Source: an uncultured Ignavibacteria bacterium (GTDB taxonomy: Bacteria > Bacteroidota > Ignavibacteria > SZUA-365). Taken from it: a DNA stretch of 64,000 nucleotides. The notes under the pieces are model-generated. The model was given only the letters and a program-made list of their open reading frames with translations, was not told where the DNA came from and did no database searches. Made by a program: the position numbers and the translations under genes. Where the stretch lies: positions 124,001 through 188,000 of the forward strand of contig CAJXVM010000001.1 of NCBI GenBank assembly GCA_913061095.1, given 5' to 3'. Below are positions 54,539 through 62,483 of this stretch, piece by piece (positions within the stretch are counted from its first letter, which is position 1; the number at the start of each line of letters is the position of its first letter).

Positions 54539-55852
54539 TTAGTTGCTGAACCTTCCGCCGCGTCCGATGGTATTATCGACGCGGACCTGTGTGCTGTCGT
54601 TGAGTTCCCTGCTGATTGCGCGGTAACTGCCCTTGACGACCTTCATCCCCTCATCGAGACCTTCGACGATCTCAATGTGGGTGTCGCTGCTGATACCGAT
54701 TTCGACGGGCATTTTGCGCGCGCGTCCATCGCGCACGATGAAGACGACTTCCTGCGGTTTGTCCTTTTCCGTCTCGTCGCGATCGGTCACGCCTTCGATC
54801 TGCACGTCACCATAGTCCTCTTCACCGTCGCCACCGCCGAATTCCTGCTCCCTTCCCTTCTTCTCACGTGTCGTGACACTCTGCAGCGGCACTGCGAGCA
54901 CATCCTTCCGTGTTTCCGTTTCGATTTTCGCGGAGCATGACATTCCCGGTCTGAAGACCTCCCCCTCGGTATTGATGATCAGTCGCACTTCGAAGTTGGT
55001 CACTTCTTCCTGCGTACCGAGACCGGTCGTCGTCGCGGTGTTCGCGATCTGGTAGACGGTGGCATTGAAAAGCCGATCGGGGTATGCATCGACATCGATG
55101 CGTGCGGTGTCGCCGATACTGATCAGAACGACGTCGTTTTCATTTACTTCGACGCGCGCCTCCATGACGGAAAGGTCACTGACCGTCATGATTTCCGTGC
55201 CCTGCGTGAAGCTCGAACCGGAGACTCGTTCACCCATCTTTATGATACGCTGTGTGACGACGCCGTCAATGGGAGAATAGATGGCGGTTTTGTTGAGATC
55301 CTCTTTCGCGCGGGAGAGATTCGCTTCGGCGTTCTGCACGTCGAAACGGGCGGCGTCGACATTCGCTTTGGCGACCTCGTACGTGCTCTTGATCGATTCG
55401 AGGTCCGCTTCGGAAATCAGTCCTTTCTTGAACAGTTCCTGCTGGCGCTTGTATTCACTTTCGACTTTCCGGAAATCCGCCTGCCGCTGCACGAGCATGG
55501 CCTTGGCGCGATTGAGATTCGCGATGCTCTGATCGCGCTGTGCCTCGTATATGTCTGGCTTGATACGCACGAGAAGCTGACCCTTCTGCACCGAATCACC
55601 TTCTTCCACCGGCAGTTCGATGATCTCACCGCTGACCTCGGCATTGATTTTCACCTGTGTCTGCGGCTGGATTTTTCCGGTTGCCTCGACCACCTGCGTA
55701 ATCGTGCGACGTCCGACGTCTTCGGTCTGGACAAGAATGATGTCATCCTTGTTGCTGCCGATGATGACGGCAACAACGACGACGACCAGCAGAAGGCCGA
55801 TCGCCGAGAAGACGATGATTTTTTTCTTTTTGTTTTTGCCGTTCCTGGCCAT
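54539..55852 (-). CDS. periplasmic adaptor (MacA/HlyD family membrane-fusion protein)
   Basis: 437 residues. Short basic N terminus and one membrane helix (IIVFSAIGLLLVVVVVAVIIG), then lipoyl half-motif (TGKIQPQTQVKINAEVSGEI), a coiled-coil hairpin (about residues 100-195), the second lipoyl half (AIYSPIDGVVTQR), and beta-barrel and membrane-proximal domains. Connects the MacB-like inner-membrane complex with TolC. An acidic insertion (about 345-375, GGDGEEDYGDVQ) is unusual. Starts 22 bases after the tolC-like gene. Confidence 0.93.
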   Translation of the reverse strand: MARNGKNKKKKIIVFSAIGLLLVVVVVAVIIGSNKDDIILVQTEDVGRRTITQVVEATGKIQPQTQVKINAEVSGEIIELPVEEGDSVQKGQLLVRIKPDIYEAQRDQSIANLNRAKAMLVQRQADFRKVESEYKRQQELFKKGLISEADLESIKSTYEVAKANVDAARFDVQNAEANLSRAKEDLNKTAIYSPIDGVVTQRIIKMGERVSGSSFTQGTEIMTVSDLSVMEARVEVNENDVVLISIGDTARIDVDAYPDRLFNATVYQIANTATTTGLGTQEEVTNFEVRLIINTEGEVFRPGMSCSAKIETETRKDVLAVPLQSVTTREKKGREQEFGGGDGEEDYGDVQIEGVTDRDETEKDKPQEVVFIVRDGRARKMPVEIGISSDTHIEIVEGLDEGMKVVKGSYRAISRELNDSTQVRVDNTIGRGGRFSN

Positions 55853-55873
55853 GGAATTCCTCTGATCCCTCTG

Positions 55874-57202
55874 TTAGTATTGCGTTCTTCCGAGCTGATA
55901 GTCCATCTGCTTCTGTGCGGTCAGATAGTTGAACGTTGCGTTGACAACATCCGTCTCAGCCATTGTGAGGTTGGCGTTCGCTGCGATCAAATCGAGCAGC
56001 GTTCCGGCACCGAGATTGTAGCGTTCCTGCGCGATACGCTGGTCTTCGCGGGCAGACTGCAATTTACTTGCAGAAATATCGATGTTTTTTTCCGCCATTT
56101 CCAGATCATTCATTGCGCGCATGATCTCCGTCGAAATGGTCCTTCGCAGCTGCTCCGAGACATACTCAGAGTTCTGCAGCATGATCTCAGAGCGCTCGAC
56201 GGCTCCGGAAATCTGAAAGTTGGAGAAAATCGGCAGATTCACGCTGACACCATAGAAAAACCGGTCATACACGTCGAAGTCTGCGAGTTCGAGATTGTTC
56301 CATGTGTACTGCGCAAATGCGGTCACGGAAGGATAGTGCCCGGATGATGCAATCGACACGCCCTTCTCCGCGCTTTCCACGCTGAGCTGTGCTTCACGAT
56401 AATCCGCACGCTGAACGATGGCGGATTCTACCATCTCCGCGAAGGTGCCGAGTTCCGCGCGGTAGGCGACGATCTCCGCACTTTCGATACGTTCCGGTGT
56501 CTCTGTTCCCGCGAGCGTGAACAGTGGATCGGGCTCAATACCGAGTACCGCCTGGAAATCGACGAGTGCGTTGAGATAGTTGTTCTGAGCCTCGATGAGG
56601 GAAAGTTCATCGTTGCCGACAGTGACCTGCTGGCGATAGACATCCGCCTGCGGTACGGAACCGACGGCGTTCATTTCCCTTATGCGCTCAAGCTGTTTGC
56701 GGCTTCGTTCGAGATTGCTCTCCGCGACACGTGTCAGCTGTTTGAGACGCAACGCGTTATAGTACATCTGCTGAATACGGAAGACGATATCTTCACGGGT
56801 ACGGACAAACCCATGCTCCGCCGCCTTGTAATTCAGCAGGCTCTGATCGACGGAATTGAAATTCCGCATGCCGTCGAACAGTGTCAGTCCTGCCTGAACG
56901 TTGTAATTGTAGGAATTGCGGGATGTAAATATTCCGTCCCCGCGAAAGCCAATCTGATCACGATCGTACCGCGTCCAGCTGCCACGGGCGGAAACACTCG
57001 GGAGAAATTCTCCGTAGGATTCGCGGCGGAAGGTGCCGGCACGATCGATGTCGTTGCGTGCCTGCAGAATCTCGATATTGTGTTTCAGTCCGATGTCAAT
57101 GCATTGCTGCAGCGTATAGGGTGCTGCCGTTTCCTGTCCCTTCGCCGGCAGGGCGGCGCCGATAATAAGGATTGCCGCTGATAAGATGTGACGCATCTTC
57201 AT
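55874..57202 (-). CDS. TolC family outer-membrane efflux protein
   Basis: 442 residues from the ATG at 57202 (a second ATG at 57196 is equivalent). Signal peptide of about 22 residues (ALPAKGQ), then two repeats of the outer-membrane efflux protein domain with long coiled coils: YTLQQCIDIGLKHNIEILQARNDI and YNVQAGLTLFDG in the first, and YGVSVNLPIFSNFQISGAVERSEI and RYNLGAGTLLDLIAANANL in the second. Forms the outer-membrane channel of the pump encoded by the next four genes. First gene of the efflux operon, 88 bases after cca. Confidence 0.94.
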   Translation of the reverse strand: MKMRHILSAAILIIGAALPAKGQETAAPYTLQQCIDIGLKHNIEILQARNDIDRAGTFRRESYGEFLPSVSARGSWTRYDRDQIGFRGDGIFTSRNSYNYNVQAGLTLFDGMRNFNSVDQSLLNYKAAEHGFVRTREDIVFRIQQMYYNALRLKQLTRVAESNLERSRKQLERIREMNAVGSVPQADVYRQQVTVGNDELSLIEAQNNYLNALVDFQAVLGIEPDPLFTLAGTETPERIESAEIVAYRAELGTFAEMVESAIVQRADYREAQLSVESAEKGVSIASSGHYPSVTAFAQYTWNNLELADFDVYDRFFYGVSVNLPIFSNFQISGAVERSEIMLQNSEYVSEQLRRTISTEIMRAMNDLEMAEKNIDISASKLQSAREDQRIAQERYNLGAGTLLDLIAANANLTMAETDVVNATFNYLTAQKQMDYQLGRTQY

Positions 57203-57290
57203 GTTGGTGCTGTTCCTCAAAATACTGACGAAACCGGGGGCTTTCGGACTGTGTCCCGATCATCTCAAACGGATTCCGGAGCGGAAAGTT

Positions 57291-58778
57291 TCATTTTTTC
57301 AGATTATCCGGCAGACTGTCGAGTTCACTTTTCCGGGACCGGGGTTTCTTCTGCAGTGGCGCCTTGAGCACGTCATCCTTGATTTCCTCAAGATAGCGAA
57401 GCGCCGCTTCCCGGTCGTTTGGAATTATTCCGTCGAGTACCGCATCCTCGATCCGCGTCTTCAGAATGCCCACGGCAATACCGGGTTTTATGCCACAGAC
57501 CTTCATGATGGTCTCTCCATCCAGCGGCGGCTGCCATTCTCGCAGACGATCACGTTCCTCGACGGCGCGCATGCGCTCTACAAGGCGGTCATAATTTCGC
57601 AGGTAGCGCTTGACCAGTTTGGGATTCTTCGACGTGATGTCGGAACGGCAGAGTTTCAACAGGTCCTCGAGGTCGCTTCCCGCATCGAAGAGCAGACGCC
57701 GGATTGCACTGTCAGTGACCTCCTCGTTGATCAGGGCGATCGGACGCAGGTGCAGCAGTACCATTTTCCGGACAAACGGCATGGGGTCCATCGGAAGCTT
57801 CAGCCGCCGGAAAATGGATTTGACCATGCGGGCACCGATCTCCGGGTGGCCGTGAAAGGTCCACCCTGTTCCTTTGACAAACTCTTTCGTTTTTGGTTTC
57901 GCGATGTCATGGAGCACCGCGGCAAGACGCAGCCAGAGGTTGTCGCTGACCTCGGAGAGGTTGTCAAGCACTTTCAGCGTGTGATAAAATACATCCTTGT
58001 GATGGAAATTACGCACGCCTCCAGGATACTCGACGGATCGCTGATCGACGCCCGCCAGGTTGTGGAATTCGGGGAATACGAATTCCATGAGACCGGCTTC
58101 CTGCATGGGAGCCATTCCCAGAGAGGGCTTCGGTGCTGCGAGCATCTTCAGAAACTCATCCCGTATCCGTTCGGTGGATACGATGGTGATGCGTTCGCGC
58201 ATGTCACGAATGGCCTGAAGCGCATCTTTCGCGATGCGGAAATCCAGCTGTGCGGCAAAACGGAACGCGCGCATCATGCGCAGCGGATCTTCGGAAAACG
58301 TTGCTGCGGGATCAAGCGGCGTGCGAAGCACGCGGCGCTCAATGTCCAGCCGTCCATCAAATGGATCGATGATGCGTCCCGTCTCGGCGGGCATAATCGA
58401 GGCTGCAATCGCGTTGACGGTAAAATCCCTCCGCCGCAGATCGTCATCGACCGTTCCGATACTGACGCGCGGCTTGCGGGATTCCTCATCGTACTCTTCC
58501 CTCCGCGTCCCGACGAATTCAATTTCCATTTCCCCGATGAGGAGGCGCGCAGTGCCGAATTTTTCGAAGACGACCACCTTCGATCCGCCGAGTTCGCCCT
58601 GGACCTCCCTCGCAAACGCAACACCATCGCCCACGACAGCAATGTCGATATCCTTTGTTGGCCTTCCGAGCATACGATCACGCACAAAGCCACCAACAAC
58701 GTGGACGGCGATGCCTCGCTCTGATGCGAGTTGTCCGATGCGTTCAAGAATCGGAGGGATGTCTATCTGGTCTATCAT
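57291..58778 (-). CDS. cca: CCA-adding tRNA nucleotidyltransferase with HD domain
   Basis: 495 residues. Class II nucleotidyltransferase head: VHVVGGFVRDRMLG and the metal-binding DIDIAVVG, then RRRDFTVNAIA and RIIDPFDGRLDI, and the RNA-binding ERIRDEFLKML region. An HD phosphohydrolase domain follows (YHTLKVLDNL ... LAAVLHDIAKPKT ... GHPEIGARM). Adds or repairs the 3' CCA of tRNAs; the HD domain probably gives 2',3'-phosphatase or phosphodiesterase activity as in E. coli CCA. A poly(A) polymerase is the alternative. A basic C-terminal tail ends the chain. Confidence 0.92.
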   Translation of the reverse strand: MIDQIDIPPILERIGQLASERGIAVHVVGGFVRDRMLGRPTKDIDIAVVGDGVAFAREVQGELGGSKVVVFEKFGTARLLIGEMEIEFVGTRREEYDEESRKPRVSIGTVDDDLRRRDFTVNAIAASIMPAETGRIIDPFDGRLDIERRVLRTPLDPAATFSEDPLRMMRAFRFAAQLDFRIAKDALQAIRDMRERITIVSTERIRDEFLKMLAAPKPSLGMAPMQEAGLMEFVFPEFHNLAGVDQRSVEYPGGVRNFHHKDVFYHTLKVLDNLSEVSDNLWLRLAAVLHDIAKPKTKEFVKGTGWTFHGHPEIGARMVKSIFRRLKLPMDPMPFVRKMVLLHLRPIALINEEVTDSAIRRLLFDAGSDLEDLLKLCRSDITSKNPKLVKRYLRNYDRLVERMRAVEERDRLREWQPPLDGETIMKVCGIKPGIAVGILKTRIEDAVLDGIIPNDREAALRYLEEIKDDVLKAPLQKKPRSRKSELDSLPDNLKK

Positions 58779-58954
58779 TCTTCATCATTCTGAATCGAAA
58801 CAGGCGGCCCCGAATCCGGGCGTTTCTTCCGCCCCCTGTGAAGCAGAGAGCGCGTGTCTGCTCTCAATTCACTGAATCTTTCAATGTAGAAAAGTCGTCA
58901 CTACGATACAATGGAATATTCACGTTCACGAAAGTATTCTCTCTGACGTATTGA

Positions 58955-58968
58955 CAGAACACGTTCTG
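58955..58968. promoter_or_regulatory. palindrome upstream of hsp20, possible operator
   Basis: CAGAAC-AC-GTTCTG is a perfect 14-base inverted repeat overlapping TTGACA at 58951-58956. It lies in the 337-base gap between divergent cca and hsp20. No regulator can be named; it is not the HrcA CIRCE element. Confidence 0.3.
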
Positions 58969-59053
58969 CCATTCTGGCATCCCACAGGAAGATTCACGCC
59001 AAATTGTCAGTTCCTGGTATGTCATGAGTTCATAATACGGAGAATTCGCTCTT

Positions 59054-59069
59054 TGGTATGGTTGTTGCA
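59054..59069 (+). promoter_or_regulatory. candidate sigma-54 promoter of hsp20-dnaK
   Basis: TGG at 59054-59056 and TTGCA at 59065-59069 place GG and GC exactly 10 bases apart, as in the sigma-54 -24/-12 consensus (TGGCAC-N5-TTGCW). Transcription would begin about 35 bases before the hsp20 ATG. Confidence 0.35.
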
Positions 59070-59115
59070 GATCAAGAGGATGGTTATGCAGCCACACTAT
59101 TCAAGGAGATGAACA

Positions 59116-59553
59116 ATGCCGCATTACAGATTCGATCCCATGAAGGAACTGGAGTTTTTGTCCCAGCGCATGAGGAAATTCGCCGATGAATTTCCTGAGA
59201 CATTTTCGATTGAGTTCGGAAAGGGTTTCGAGCCGAAAATGGATGTATACCATGATAACAAGGAAATCCGCATCATTGCCGAACTCCCGGGTCTGACGAA
59301 GGATCAGATTTCACTGACCTACACCGACGGCGTACTGACGCTCGAAGGTGAAAAAAAGCCGCCGGAGCAAGCGGAGAACGTGTCCATCCTGCGCACGGAG
59401 CGCTCGTTCGGTGAATTCAAGCGGGAGATTCCGCTCCCGAAGGATATTGATGCCGACTCCATGAGTGCGTCGATGAGCGAAGGACTGCTCACCATTGTCA
59501 TGCAAATCAAGCAGGATGCCAGCAAGCAGGAGCGCACGATTACCATCTCATAG
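59116..59553 (+). CDS. Hsp20/alpha-crystallin small heat-shock protein
   Basis: 145 residues; AAGGAG lies 8 bases before the ATG. Alpha-crystallin domain (about residues 48-140): KMDVYHDNKEIRIIAELPGLTKDQISLTY, GVLTLEGEKK, the arm SFGEFKREIPLP, and the C-terminal GLLTIVMQ. ATP-independent holdase that keeps unfolding proteins soluble for DnaK. The C-terminal IxI motif appears as ITIS. The dnaK gene follows after 57 bases, most likely in the same operon. Confidence 0.94.
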   Translation: MPHYRFDPMKELEFLSQRMRKFADEFPETFSIEFGKGFEPKMDVYHDNKEIRIIAELPGLTKDQISLTYTDGVLTLEGEKKPPEQAENVSILRTERSFGEFKREIPLPKDIDADSMSASMSEGLLTIVMQIKQDASKQERTITIS

Positions 59554-59610
59554 AGAAACGGAAAGAGAAGCAGATTTTTTTCATAGAGCGTAAAGAGGAG
59601 CACGTACATT

Positions 59611-61548
59611 ATGGGTAAAATCATTGGAATTGACCTTGGAACCACGAACTCCGTTGTGGCTGTCATGGAGGGCTCGACGCCGACCGTCATTCCCAATTCA
59701 GACGGCGGCCGGACGACTCCTTCCATGATCGGATTCAAGAAGGACGGAGAACGCGTGGTGGGAAACGCCGCCAAGCGCCAGGCGGTGACCAATCCCACCA
59801 ACACGGTGTATTCCATCAAGCGCTTCATGGGACGGCGCTATGATGAGGTTTCAACGGAGATCGAGGAAGTCCCGTACAAGGTGATCAAGGGCGACAACGA
59901 TTCCGCCCGCATTCAGATCGAAGACCGCATCTACTCTCCGCCCGAATTGAGCGCGGTGGTGCTGCAGGCACTGAAGAAAAGCGCGGAGGACTACATCGGT
60001 GAGAAGGTCACCGAAGCCGTCATCACCGTGCCGGCGTATTTCAATGACGCACAGCGTCAGGCGACCAAGGATGCCGGCGAGATCGCCGGATTGACGGTCA
60101 AGCGCATCATCAATGAGCCCACCGCGGCCGCGCTGTCGTATGGTCTCGACAAGAAGACCGCCCAGCAGAAGATCGCCGTGTACGATCTCGGTGGCGGCAC
60201 GTTTGATATTTCCATTCTCGAGCTCGGAGATGGTGTTTTCGAGGTGAAGTCCACCAACGGCGACACACATCTCGGCGGTGACGATTTCGATCAGCGCCTG
60301 ATCGATTTTCTTGCCGATGAATTCAAGAATGCCGAGGGAGTGGATCTCCGCAAGGATCCGATGGCGCTGCAGCGTCTCCGCGAGGCGTCGGAGAAGGCGA
60401 AGATGGAGCTTTCGACGCTGATGCAGACGGAAGTCAATCTTCCCTTCATCACCGCGACAGCCGAGGGACCGAAGCATCTCAACACGACGATTACGCGCAC
60501 CAAGTTCGAACAGCTAACCGATGATCTGTTCAAGCGCACCGTCGAACCCTGCAAGGCGGCGCTCAAGGACGCCGGTCTGACTCCGAGCGATATCGACGAG
60601 GTTATCCTGGTCGGTGGCTCCACGCGCATCCCGCGCGTCCAGACGCTCGTACAGGAGCTGTTCGGCAGGGAGCCGCACAGGGGCGTGAATCCCGACGAGG
60701 TCGTGGCCGTCGGTGCCGCGATTCAGGGAGGCGTCCTCGCCGGTGACGTCAGCGACGTGCTGCTGCTCGACGTCACTCCCCTCTCGCTGGGTATCGAAAC
60801 ACTCGGCGGCGTCATGACCACGCTCATTCCCGCCAATACAACGATTCCTACGAAAAAGAGCGAGGTGTTTTCGACGGCATCAGACAACCAGACCTCCGTG
60901 GAGATCCATGTGCTGCAGGGTGAACGTCCGATGGCCTCTGACAACCGCACGCTCGGACGCTTCCATCTCGACGGCATCCCGCCCGCACCGCGCGGCGTTC
61001 CGCAGGTCGAAGTCACCTTTGACATCGACGCCAACGGCATCCTCCATGTCCATGCCAAGGACAAGGCCACAAATAAGGAGCAGAGCATTCGAATTACAAG
61101 CTCCAGCGGTCTGTCCGACGATGAAGTTGAGAAGATGAAGCGCGAAGCGCAGGAGCACGCTGCGGAGGACAAGAAGCGCAAGGAGGAAATCGACCTGCGC
61201 AATCAGGCCGACAACCTGCTTTTCCAGACGAAGAAGCAGCTGGAAGATTTCAAGGATCAGCTCGACGCCGAAACAAAGGCCCGTCTCGAGGAGGAAAGCA
61301 AGAAACTCGAGGAAGCGATCAAAGGCGGCGTCGCTGCCGATATCAAGGCAGCCATGGAGCAGCTCAACAAGACCTGGAACGAAGCATCCACGAAGATGTA
61401 CCAGGGCGCTGAGCAGCAGCCCGGCGGTCAGCCCGGTGGTCAGCCCGGCGGTGAATCTGGCAGTCAGCCCGGCGGCGAGGCGCAGTCCGGCGAAGAAGGC
61501 GCCCAGGATGCCGACTACGAAGTCGTGGATGACGACGACAAGAAATAA
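59611..61548 (+). CDS. dnaK: chaperone DnaK (Hsp70)
   Basis: 645 residues. ATPase domain (1-~380) opens with GIDLGTTNS and contains [14 protein letters not shown] and [11 protein letters not shown]; the linker [12 protein letters not shown] leads to the substrate-binding domain and helical lid ([21 protein letters not shown]). The C-terminal tail has repeated GGQP units (four Gly-Gly-Gln/Glu-Pro-like repeats) and ends VVDDDDKK, a normal acidic terminus. Cytosolic protein-folding machine with DnaJ and GrpE, neither in the window; pairing with hsp20 instead of grpE-dnaJ is noteworthy. Followed by a strong terminator. Confidence 0.98.
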   Translation: MGKIIGIDLGTTNSVVAVMEGSTPTVIPNSDGGRTTPSMIGFKKDGERVVGNAAKRQAVTNPTNTVYSIKRFMGRRYDEVSTEIEEVPYKVIKGDNDSARIQIEDRIYSPPELSAVVLQALKKSAEDYIGEKVTEAVITVPAYFNDAQRQATKDAGEIAGLTVKRIINEPTAAALSYGLDKKTAQQKIAVYDLGGGTFDISILELGDGVFEVKSTNGDTHLGGDDFDQRLIDFLADEFKNAEGVDLRKDPMALQRLREASEKAKMELSTLMQTEVNLPFITATAEGPKHLNTTITRTKFEQLTDDLFKRTVEPCKAALKDAGLTPSDIDEVILVGGSTRIPRVQTLVQELFGREPHRGVNPDEVVAVGAAIQGGVLAGDVSDVLLLDVTPLSLGIETLGGVMTTLIPANTTIPTKKSEVFSTASDNQTSVEIHVLQGERPMASDNRTLGRFHLDGIPPAPRGVPQVEVTFDIDANGILHVHAKDKATNKEQSIRITSSSGLSDDEVEKMKREAQEHAAEDKKRKEEIDLRNQADNLLFQTKKQLEDFKDQLDAETKARLEEESKKLEEAIKGGVAADIKAAMEQLNKTWNEASTKMYQGAEQQPGGQPGGQPGGESGSQPGGEAQSGEEGAQDADYEVVDDDDKK

Positions 61549-61571
61549 CTCCCCTCTACAATACCGCAATT

Positions 61572-61612
61572 GCGCGGGATACCTTTCGCGGTGTCCCGCG
61601 CGATTGTTTTTT
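61572..61612 (+). terminator. rho-independent terminator of dnaK
   Basis: GCGCGGGATACC (61572-61583) pairs with GGTGTCCCGCGC (61590-61601, one G-U), then GATTGTTTTTT. Confidence 0.9.
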
Positions 61613-61634
61613 GATCCCCTCCTGCCTAATTTTC
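61604..61634 (+). promoter_or_regulatory. candidate promoter of the Trm112-like gene
   Basis: TTG at 61604-61606, 20-base spacer and TAATTTTC at 61627-61634, one base from TAnnTTTG; it overlaps the T-tract of the dnaK terminator and is 28 bases before the ATG. Confidence 0.45.
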
Positions 61635-61661
61635 GGTATTGCGTTTGACACAGAGGACATC

Positions 61662-61865
61662 ATGATCAGCAACGACCTTCTTGAAATACTCGCCTGTCCC
61701 ATCGGCAAAGCCCCGCTCAAACTCGAGGGCGACAAGCTCGTCTGTACCAGCTGTGGTGCGAAATACCGCATCGAGGACGACATCCCCATCATGCTCATCG
61801 AGGAGGCGGAATTGCCAGAAGGTATCAGCTCACCTGACGAGCTGCAGTGTGCAGAAGGAGCGTAA
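61662..61865 (+). CDS. Trm112/UPF0434-family small protein
   Basis: 67 residues from the ATG at 61662 (AGAGGA upstream). Begins ISNDLLEILACPIGKAPLKLEGDKLVC and continues CTSCGAKYRIEDDIPIMLIEEA, the usual YcaR/Trm112 pattern with three cysteines and the IPIML motif. In eukaryotes and archaea Trm112 activates methyltransferases; the bacterial role is not settled. The stop codon lies inside a 9-bp hairpin at 61857-61878. Confidence 0.9.
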   Translation: MISNDLLEILACPIGKAPLKLEGDKLVCTSCGAKYRIEDDIPIMLIEEAELPEGISSPDELQCAEGA

Positions 61866-61878
61866 CGGATTACGCTCC
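61857..61878 (+). terminator. hairpin overlapping the Trm112-like stop codon
   Basis: Perfect 9-bp stem GGAGCGTAA / TTACGCTCC with a CGGA tetraloop; the gene's TAA is in the left arm. Only GTTTC follows, so termination efficiency is uncertain. Confidence 0.5.
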
Positions 61879-62106
61879 GTTTCGCGCCGCGGCCGACTTT
61901 TTTCCACGCCACTGCCGAACGTGTCCCCTCCGCATTACGCGCATTGAAGCGCCCCCGTTTCTTCGCAGCACGCGGGATAATTTTCATTCTGCGCACATGC
62001 CATTCCCCCCTCCCAAGTTTCTCCAATCAACCATCACCCGCAATCGGGCATACCCCGGTGCTGCAGATCAGCCTTGCACTCCATGCAAGAAATATTCGTG
62101 AAACTC
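61879..62106. other. gene-free spacer
   Basis: No coding region, RNA gene or repeat recognised. Together with the leader at 62138-62483 it makes the longest gene-free stretch of the window (about 620 bases). Confidence 0.6.
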
Positions 62107-62137
62107 TTGACTTTTGCGAACTTTCTATTTAAGATTC
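62107..62137 (+). promoter_or_regulatory. candidate promoter of the right-edge surface protein
   Basis: TTGACT at 62107-62112 with TAAGAT 17 bases later (sigma-70 reading), or TTG-N20-TAAGATTC in the Bacteroidota reading. It would give a leader of about 340 bases before the ATG at 62484. Confidence 0.45.
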
Positions 62138-62412
62138 GAAGGTCCCATCATATTAAATGCATGACGGCTGAAGCGCACCCGGCCGGGCGTGGGAAGGTGG
62201 CCCAATCGGGAGCGTGACATTACGCGATACGCAATCATGCTGGATCTCCTTTCTGATGTTTCGTAGAGGAGCATGGAAAACCGCGATGATCAGCAAATGC
62301 TGACAAGTTCGACGAGATGACTGTCCCTTTCCCCTGCGGCAACGGGTTCTGCAGCATGTAAGTAGGGTGCTGCATGACACTGCTCGCGACGTCCTGCCCC
62401 GGTTATCGGCGC

Positions 62413-62450
62413 GTGTTGCCCGGAAAGCAACGCAGAGAGTTTGTTTTTTT
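62413..62450 (+). terminator. terminator-like hairpin inside the 5' leader (possible attenuator)
   Basis: GTGTTGC (62413-62419) pairs with GCAACGC (62427-62433, one G-U) around CCGGAAA, then AGAGAG and a T-rich run with seven consecutive T (62444-62450). It lies only 33 bases before the ATG of the gene it precedes. A second hairpin, TGCAGCA / TGCTGCA, is at 62350-62374. Confidence 0.45.
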
Positions 62451-62483
62451 GTGAATGCAATTCCACTGTATGAGGAGGAGAAC

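Noticed and set aside
57201-58724. 507-residue plus-strand open frame opposite cca
   Set aside because: Shadow of the CCA-adding enzyme gene, which has intact nucleotidyltransferase and HD motifs on the minus strand.
58864-59097. 77-residue minus-strand open frame between cca and hsp20
   Set aside because: Begins with GTG without a ribosome site, has no recognisable domain, and covers the divergent regulatory region of hsp20. Its even residue composition leaves a small doubt.
62190-62280. Cobalamin-riboswitch-like stretch in the leader of the right-edge gene
   Set aside because: GGGAA...GGTG and GAGC-TGAC-like pieces occur, and B12-linked genes exist in the window, but the spacing and the B12 box do not fit the consensus and the downstream gene is not B12-related.
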